Of a stretch of DNA of 64,000 nt, positions 58,897-64,000 are shown piece by piece. Each line of letters begins with the position of its first letter. Position 1 is the stretch's first letter. This DNA is from DAIDKA01 sp036267975 (GTDB taxonomy: Bacteria; Pseudomonadota; Gammaproteobacteria; Steroidobacterales; Steroidobacteraceae): positions 62,001 to 126,000 of the forward strand of contig DATAVA010000001.1 in NCBI GenBank assembly GCA_036267975.1, given 5' to 3'. Position numbers and translations under genes: made by a program. The notes below the pieces were generated by a model, which ran no database searches, was not told where the DNA came from, and saw nothing but the letters and a program-made list of their open reading frames with translations.

Positions 58897-61800
58897 CTAC
58901 AGTGACAGCAGGCTGGCATTACCACCAAGGGCTGCAGTATTAACTGTCAGCGTCTGTTCGGTCACAAATCTTTGCAGATAGTGCGGCCCACCGGCCTTCG
59001 GCCCGGTGCCCGACAGGCCGCTACCGCCAAAAGGCTGCACGCCCACCACGGCCCCGATCATGTTGCGATTCACATAAACATTGCCGACGGCGACGCGCTC
59101 GGCAATATATCGTGCGGCGCCGTCAATGCGCGTGTGGATGCCCAATGTCAGTCCATACCCCATGCGATTGATGTCCTCGATGATCGTATCGAGATCGCCC
59201 GCACGGTATCGAACCACATGCAGTACCGGACCGAATACCTCGCGCTCGACGGCGGCAAGGCTCGCCACTTCCACCGCCAGCGGCGCGAAGTACCGCCCCG
59301 CACGCGCCGCCGCCACAGGCCGCGCGCGATGCTGCCAGGGCGCGTCGACGACGATCCGGGTGGCGTAATCCTCCAGGCCCTGCAGTGCCGCGGCGTCGAT
59401 CACCGGGCCCACATCGGTGCTCAGCTGCCATGCCGGCCCGATCGTGAGTTCATCCATCGCTCCGGCCAGCAGCTCCAACACCCGCTGTGCAATGTCTTCC
59501 TGCACCACCAGGATGCGCAGTGCCGAACAGCGTTGCCCGGCGCTGTTGAAGGCGGAGGTGACGCTGTCGAGCACCAGCCGCTCGGCCAGTGCCGAGCTGT
59601 CGGCGAGCAGCACATTGATGCCGCCGGTTTCCGCGATCAGCGTCGCGATCGGACCGGCCCGCATGGCCAGGTTGCGCTCGATGCGCCGTGCCGTGTGAGT
59701 GGAGCCCGTAAATGCGACGCCGCACACCCGCGGATCCGCGGTCAGCACCTCGCCCACCTCAGCACCTCCCGGCAGCAGCTGCAGCACGTCCGCCGGAATT
59801 CCGGCCCGATGCAGGAGCTCGACGGCCAGCGCGGCGGTCAGTGGCGTCTGCCCGGCTGGTTTGGCCAGAACCGCGTTGCCCGTGACCAGCGCCGCACTCA
59901 CCTGTCCGGTGAAGATCGAAACCGGGAAGTTCCACGGGCTGATGCAGGCGAACACGCCGCGGCCGCGCACGCGCAGGGTATTGGATTCACCGGTCGGCCC
60001 CGGAAGCAGCAGCGGTGCAGCGAGGAGCCGCGACTGCGCCGCGTAATAGCGCAGGAAGTCGATGGCTTCGCGCACTTCCGCGGCGCTGTCCGGTACGGTA
60101 CGTCCAGCCTCAAGCACGCAGCGGGCAATCAGTTGCGCCCGATGCATGTCGAAAAGCTCAGCGGCACGCTCGAGGATGCCGGCACGCTGCTCAGCGGCGC
60201 GGCCGTTCCAGGCCCGGTGCGCCAATGTGGCACGGCCCAGCGCCTCGGCGACCTGCCGGAGTGAGACCGGCGCGATCACGCCAATCTTCGGCACGGCGGC
60301 GCGGCACTCCGCGAACAGTGTCCGCAGTTCACTGCCGTCTGCGAAATTGATGCCCCGCGAATTGATCCGCGCTGAACCGAACAGCAGCGCCGGCAGCACG
60401 ATGCGCGTCGCGGCGGCAGGCCGGGTCCGATCCGCCTCGGCTACCGGGTCCGCAATGATCTGCTGCGCCGGCAGACGGTCATCGACAATCCGGTTCACGA
60501 ATGAAGTATTGGCGCCATTCTCGAGCAGTCGGCGCACCAGGTAGGGCAGCAGATCGGCATGCGGTCCCACCGGTGCATACACCCGGCAGATCGGAGCAAG
60601 ACCGTTGCCGGCGTCCCGATCAGCCATGACCCGCTCGTAGAGCGCCTCGCCCATCCCGTGCAGGCGCTGAAACTCAAACTGACCCGGCACCCCGCCGGAC
60701 ATGATCTGCATCACATATGCCACGGTATGGGCGTTATGGGTGGCAAATTGCGGATAGATCACAGCGGTGTGGTCTGCCAGCAGGCGCGCGCAGGCCAGGT
60801 ACGACACATCGGTATTCGTCTTGCGGGTGAAAACGGGAAAGCCTGCGAGGCCGCGCTCCTGCGCATGCTTGATCTCGCTGTCCCAATAAGCGCCCTTCAC
60901 CAGTCGCACCGTGATCCGCCGCCGCAATGCAGTGGCGCGTCCGATCAGCCACTGCAGCACCCCGTAGGCGCGCTTTTGGTACGCCTGAACGGCGACGCCG
61001 AAATCCTCATATCCGTCCGTGAGATCACTCGCCAGAACCCGCTCGACCAGCAGCAAGGAGAGTTCCAGGCGGTCGGCCTCCTCCGCATCGACGGTGAGCG
61101 CAATCCCGGCGGTACGCGCCTGCCGCACCAGCTGCAGCAGTACCGGTCCCAATTCCCGCAGCACCCGGTCGCGCTGCAGGAATTCGTAGCGCGGGTGCAG
61201 CGCCGAGAGTTTCACGGAAATGCCGGGTCGCGACGCTCCGGGTTCGACCTGGTTCGCGTGGCGCCCCAGCTCGCTGATGGCGTCGCGATACTTTTCGAAG
61301 TAGCGCTGCGCATCGGCGCCGCTGATCGCCGCTTCGCCGAGCATGTCGAAGGAGTAGGCGTAGCGGCGCGCACCGCGGCCGCTGGCGCGTTGCAGCGCCG
61401 CGCCGATGTCGCGCCCCATGACGAACTGATGTCCCAGCACGCGCATCGCCTGCCGCAACGCGGCACGCGCCACCGGTTCGCCCAGGCGCGCAGCCAGGCG
61501 CCCGAACCAGCCACGCACTGTCCCGATCTCATCGTGGTCGAGCTCGACCAGCCTTCCGGTCAGCATCAGCCCCCAGGTCGAGGCATTGACCAGCAGCGAG
61601 TCGCTGTTGCCCAGATGCCGCTCCCAATCGCCTGCGGCGAGCCTGTCGGCGATCAAGCGGTCCGCGGTGTCGGCATCGGGAATACGCAGCAGCGCCTCGG
61701 CTAGGCACATCAGCACCACGCCCTCCGGAGAGGCCAGATGGTATTGGTGCAACAGCGCATCAAGTCCGCCGCCGCGTGCGCGTGCGCCACGCACGCCCAG

Positions 61801-61989
61801 GACCAGCCGCAGTGCCCGATCCTGCACCGCCTCGCGTTGCTCCGGCGGCAGGCGCGCGCGTTCACAAAGGTACCGCAGGCCATCCTCTTCGGGAGCGAGG
61901 TATTGCGCGTTCAGGGCATCGCCCACCCCGGAGGCGCAGGCCTCCGGGGTGGCAAAAGCGTCGCTATCAACCGGTGGTCGCGCGTCCAT
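58897..61989 (-). CDS. putA: Bifunctional PutA: proline dehydrogenase and P5C dehydrogenase
   Basis: PutA oxidises proline to glutamate: the FAD PRODH barrel makes P5C, then an NAD ALDH domain makes glutamate. The 1030 residues start with the helical arm (no ribbon-helix-helix DNA-binding domain). PRODH (about 220-480) contains RRYAYSFDMLGEAA, KGAYWDSEIKHAQ and GQFEFQRLHGMGE. ALDH (about 560-990) contains RGVFACISPWNFP, GNAVLAKPAGQTPL, catalytic Cys in SAGQRCSALR and VNRNMIGAVVGVQPFGGSGLSGTGPKAGG. The Glu motif reads AETGGINV where AETGGQN is usual. Lacking the DNA-binding domain, it is probably not its own repressor. The start at 61989 lies 23 bp inside the upstream gene. Confidence 0.93.
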   Translation of the reverse strand: MDARPPVDSDAFATPEACASGVGDALNAQYLAPEEDGLRYLCERARLPPEQREAVQDRALRLVLGVRGARARGGGLDALLHQYHLASPEGVVLMCLAEALLRIPDADTADRLIADRLAAGDWERHLGNSDSLLVNASTWGLMLTGRLVELDHDEIGTVRGWFGRLAARLGEPVARAALRQAMRVLGHQFVMGRDIGAALQRASGRGARRYAYSFDMLGEAAISGADAQRYFEKYRDAISELGRHANQVEPGASRPGISVKLSALHPRYEFLQRDRVLRELGPVLLQLVRQARTAGIALTVDAEEADRLELSLLLVERVLASDLTDGYEDFGVAVQAYQKRAYGVLQWLIGRATALRRRITVRLVKGAYWDSEIKHAQERGLAGFPVFTRKTNTDVSYLACARLLADHTAVIYPQFATHNAHTVAYVMQIMSGGVPGQFEFQRLHGMGEALYERVMADRDAGNGLAPICRVYAPVGPHADLLPYLVRRLLENGANTSFVNRIVDDRLPAQQIIADPVAEADRTRPAAATRIVLPALLFGSARINSRGINFADGSELRTLFAECRAAVPKIGVIAPVSLRQVAEALGRATLAHRAWNGRAAEQRAGILERAAELFDMHRAQLIARCVLEAGRTVPDSAAEVREAIDFLRYYAAQSRLLAAPLLLPGPTGESNTLRVRGRGVFACISPWNFPVSIFTGQVSAALVTGNAVLAKPAGQTPLTAALAVELLHRAGIPADVLQLLPGGAEVGEVLTADPRVCGVAFTGSTHTARRIERNLAMRAGPIATLIAETGGINVLLADSSALAERLVLDSVTSAFNSAGQRCSALRILVVQEDIAQRVLELLAGAMDELTIGPAWQLSTDVGPVIDAAALQGLEDYATRIVVDAPWQHRARPVAAARAGRYFAPLAVEVASLAAVEREVFGPVLHVVRYRAGDLDTIIEDINRMGYGLTLGIHTRIDGAARYIAERVAVGNVYVNRNMIGAVVGVQPFGGSGLSGTGPKAGGPHYLQRFVTEQTLTVNTAALGGNASLLSL

Positions 61990-62683
61990 CCGGCACGCGC
62001 AGGGAGAACGGCGTGAAATTCGTGTTTCGGTCGTAGTAATCCACGCCCTCGGCGCGTTTGAGGAAGTTGACCAGTTGATAGGTCAGCGGCGTCGAGAGCA
62101 CCTCCCAGCTCGACTTCAGCACGTACTGCGTCGTGATCAGGCCCAGCAGCTCACCACGCGGCATGGTCCCGGCAAAAGCAATGGTCATGAACAGCGCTGA
62201 GTCGACCAGTTCGCCGCACAATGTTGAACCGATGGTACGCGTCCACAGCCAGCGCCCCTTGGTGAGAATCTTCATTTTCGCCAGCACGAAACTGTTGACG
62301 AAGGATCCGCACCAGAAGGCGATGATGGAGCCGGCGATGATGCGCGGGGTATTGCTGAACATGGCCTCCACGGCCAATTGATAATCGCGCCCGGAAGCGG
62401 AGGACGGCAGGTGCACGACCACCAATGACATCACGGTAGCGAACAGCAATGCACCAAATCCGCTCCACACCACGCGCCGATCGCGCGCGTAGCCATAGAC
62501 CTCGGTGAGCACGTCACCGAAGAAATAGGAAATGGGGAAAAAGACCACCCCGGCAACGAACGTGACCGATCCGAAAACCGGCACGTGCACCGTCGCCTCC
62601 TTGCCGGGGCCGATCAGATTGGCGCACAGCAGGACGCATACGTACGCCCCGAGAATGAGGTCGTAATACCTAAAATTCTTCAA
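61967..62683 (-). CDS. yhhQ: VUT-family transporter (YhhQ, queuosine-precursor type)
   Basis: A 238-residue membrane protein with about six helices: LILGAYVCVLLCANLIG, SVTFVAGVVFFPISYFFGDVLTEVYGYARDR (family signature), GFGALLFATVMSLVVVHL, IIAGSIIAFWCGSFVNSFVL, GSTLCGELVDSALFMTIAFAG and the last near the C-terminus. YhhQ imports the queuosine precursors preQ0/preQ1 in E. coli. Start is TTG at 62683, overlapping the hslR stop by TTGA, with GGGCGGGA close upstream. The C-terminal tail overlaps the putA start. Confidence 0.9.
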   Translation of the reverse strand: MKNFRYYDLILGAYVCVLLCANLIGPGKEATVHVPVFGSVTFVAGVVFFPISYFFGDVLTEVYGYARDRRVVWSGFGALLFATVMSLVVVHLPSSASGRDYQLAVEAMFSNTPRIIAGSIIAFWCGSFVNSFVLAKMKILTKGRWLWTRTIGSTLCGELVDSALFMTIAFAGTMPRGELLGLITTQYVLKSSWEVLSTPLTYQLVNFLKRAEGVDYYDRNTNFTPFSLRVPDGRATTG

Positions 62684-63087
62684 TCCCGCCCCCGAATGCG
62701 CCGCAGCTCGCGGCGCTCATGCTTGTCCGGTCGAGAATCCGGGCGTGGCGCGAACGCGGTCGCGGTCCGCATGCGTTCCGCGAACTGTGCGCGTCGGGCC
62801 ACGCTGCCCTCGGACTCACGGTAGCAGGCCGCCGCCGCCGGCGCTGGTCCACGGCGCCACGGCAGCGCCAGGACTGCACACTCGAAGGGCACCGCGCCGC
62901 GGTTGAATGTGATCCGATCCCCAACCCGAACCACCCGCGCAGGTTTGACGCGCTCGGCATTCACATGCACTTTGCCGCCGGTGACGGCGGCACTCGCAAG
63001 ACTGCGCGACTTGAACAGCCGCACGAAGAACAGCCAGCGGTCGATCCGCATCGGTTCAGCAGCGGGCGCGTCGGATTCCTTGCGCAT
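62680..63087 (-). CDS. hslR: Heat-shock protein 15-like S4 RNA-binding protein
   Basis: Hsp15 (135 aa) binds stalled 50S subunits carrying nascent peptide. The S4 domain reads MRIDRWLFFVRLFKSRSLASAAVTGGKVHVNAERVKPARVVRVGD in parts, and ends with a positively charged tail (RRAQFAERMRTATA, RPDKHERRELRRIRG). It fits the family well in size and order. It is coupled to the YhhQ gene by a TTGA overlap. The ATG at 63087 begins a short variable leader before the S4 domain. Confidence 0.9.
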   Translation of the reverse strand: MRKESDAPAAEPMRIDRWLFFVRLFKSRSLASAAVTGGKVHVNAERVKPARVVRVGDRITFNRGAVPFECAVLALPWRRGPAPAAAACYRESEGSVARRAQFAERMRTATAFAPRPDSRPDKHERRELRRIRGRD

Positions 63088-63123
63088 GGCGACCAGTATA
63101 GTCGCCCCGCGTTCGGCCAGGAG

Positions 63124-64000
63124 CTACTGGGCAGTACAGAAGCAGTATGCGTACAGACGGTCAGGCCGATTGAAGTGGCTCAGCCGCACCAGTTCGCGGG
63201 CCATCGGCGTTGACTGAACCAGTGGTGCGAGGCCGCCAAGCGGTGCCAGCCCGGTCAGATCGGTGAGGCCGGTGCTGGCCAGAACCTGCACGCCGCGCAC
63301 CTTGACCTGCATTGCCAGGCTCTGTGCCCAGGACAGCTCCGGCTCCAGAAACTGCACTTTGTACTCCGTCATGTGCGCGCGTGCAGCGGCTGCCTTGACC
63401 GCATCATCAAAGTAGCCAAGGTGGTCCACGAGACCATTGGCCTGCGCATCGACGCCCGCCCACACCCGCCCCTGGGCGATGTCATCGACCTGCGCCACGG
63501 TCTTGCGCCGTCCGCTGGCCACATGCTCCAGAAACTGGCTGTATCCGTAGTCGACAGTAGCCTGCAGCAGCTTGCGAGTCCCTTCCGACAACGGCACCGA
63601 CAGCGCCGAGATGTCCTCGCGCAGCTGCCCCGCCAGGGGGGTCGTACCGAGGCCATCGACACCGACGCCGACCTTCGCCAGCGCACGATTGATGTTCGGC
63701 AGTGTGGCAAAGATACCGACCGAGCCGGTAATGGTCGCGGGATTGGCCCAGATCTCATCCGCCGGCGCCGAAATGTAGTAGCCGCCGGAGGCCGCATAAT
63801 TGGCCATCGACACCACGACCGGCTTGCCCGCCGCATGCAGCGCGAGCATCTCGCGGTAAATCGTTTCGGAGGCGGTCACGGAGCCACCCGGACTGTCCAC
63901 CCGCAGCACGACGGCGCGGATCTTGTTGTCCAGCCGCGCTGCGCGCAGCAGCCTTGCGGTTGAATCCCCGCCGATGGTGCCGGAGGGCTGGTTGCCATCG
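63124..64000 (-). CDS. sppA: Signal peptide peptidase SppA, C-terminal part (runs off the right edge)
   Basis: The frame from 64000 to the TAG at 63124 encodes the last 290 or so residues of SppA, a membrane-bound serine peptidase that degrades cleaved signal peptides. The visible start is GTIGGDSTARLLRAARLDNK, then AVVLRVDSPGGSVTASE (crotonase-like fold), the catalytic Ser in ANYAASGGYYISAPADEIWA, TGSVGIFATLPN and the second-domain sequences. The catalytic Lys and membrane anchor lie beyond the window. It follows hslR by 36 nt on the same strand. Confidence 0.93.
   Translation of the reverse strand, partial: DGNQPSGTIGGDSTARLLRAARLDNKIRAVVLRVDSPGGSVTASETIYREMLALHAAGKPVVVSMANYAASGGYYISAPADEIWANPATITGSVGIFATLPNINRALAKVGVGVDGLGTTPLAGQLREDISALSVPLSEGTRKLLQATVDYGYSQFLEHVASGRRKTVAQVDDIAQGRVWAGVDAQANGLVDHLGYFDDAVKAAAARAHMTEYKVQFLEPELSWAQSLAMQVKVRGVQVLASTGLTDLTGLAPLGGLAPLVQSTPMARELVRLSHFNRPDRLYAYCFCTAQ

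Overview
This 64 kb window is GC-rich throughout and is almost entirely protein-coding, on both strands with many 1-4 bp stop/start overlaps. Its housekeeping blocks are gammaproteobacterial: a one-piece tmRNA, ffs next to dnaX-ybaB-recR, orn divergent from rsgA, dapA-gcvR-bcp, a complete Mla lipid-transport set, a SUF Fe-S operon, and ppsA with its regulator. I read it as the chromosome of a free-living soil or water heterotroph of the Xanthomonadales/Nevskiales/Steroidobacterales kind. The organism call is inference. No prophage, insertion sequence, CRISPR array or integrase is visible.

Layout. 1-6.7 kb: a 5' trehalase fragment cut by the window edge, an MscS-type channel, tmRNA, then a scar where an RND-efflux 5' remnant abuts a decayed GH8 oligoxylanase gene, followed by an MFS sugar-acid-type transporter and a PQQ/heme c alcohol dehydrogenase. 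7-8.9 kb: a divergent p-cresol methylhydroxylase-type flavocytochrome pair that suggests 4-alkylphenol (lignin aromatic) oxidation. 8.9-12.2 kb: ppsR and ppsA, with a strong hairpin plus T-run in the ppsA leader. 12.2-14.4 kb: a 2-oxoacid dehydrogenase E1 alpha/beta pair with a free-standing lipoyl domain and no local E2 or E3. 14.6-23 kb: a DUF3617 protein, GH15 plus otsB, a MarR regulator, aguB, an FAD-linked 2-hydroxyacid dehydrogenase, a DsbA-fold protein, a Gfo/Idh/MocA dehydrogenase and small membrane proteins.

23-31 kb: prc protease, an unrecognised coiled-coil protein, a DUF1249 protein, orn, rsgA, recR, ybaB, dnaX, 4.5S RNA and tRNA-Ser(GGA). 31-42 kb: a very short BamC-like lipoprotein, dapA, gcvR, bcp, a PIN-PhoH ATPase, bepA, mlaA facing mlaFEDCB, and a class I aldolase. 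42-50 kb: an Rrf2-type regulator with sufB-C-D-S-U-T and a Rieske protein, then a MetF-like protein. 50-64 kb: a TolB-like propeller, a secreted beta-helix protein, a stand-alone ddl, creD, an aromatic-hydroxylase/tannase-type pair, putA, a VUT-family transporter, hslR and a C-terminal part of sppA.

Functional themes. Envelope maintenance is represented by Mla, BepA, Prc, SppA, BamC-like and CreD. Fe-S assembly is a self-regulated operon. Carbon use centres on trehalose and related glucosides and on plant aromatics (methylhydroxylase, PQQ dehydrogenase, tannase/feruloyl esterase, FAD hydroxylase), with a lost xylan-oligosaccharide function. I found no clearly new multi-gene system. The observations most worth a second look are the minimal BamC, the E1/lipoyl-domain module, the ppsA leader hairpin, the dyad in front of the methylhydroxylase and the gene scar beside ssrA.
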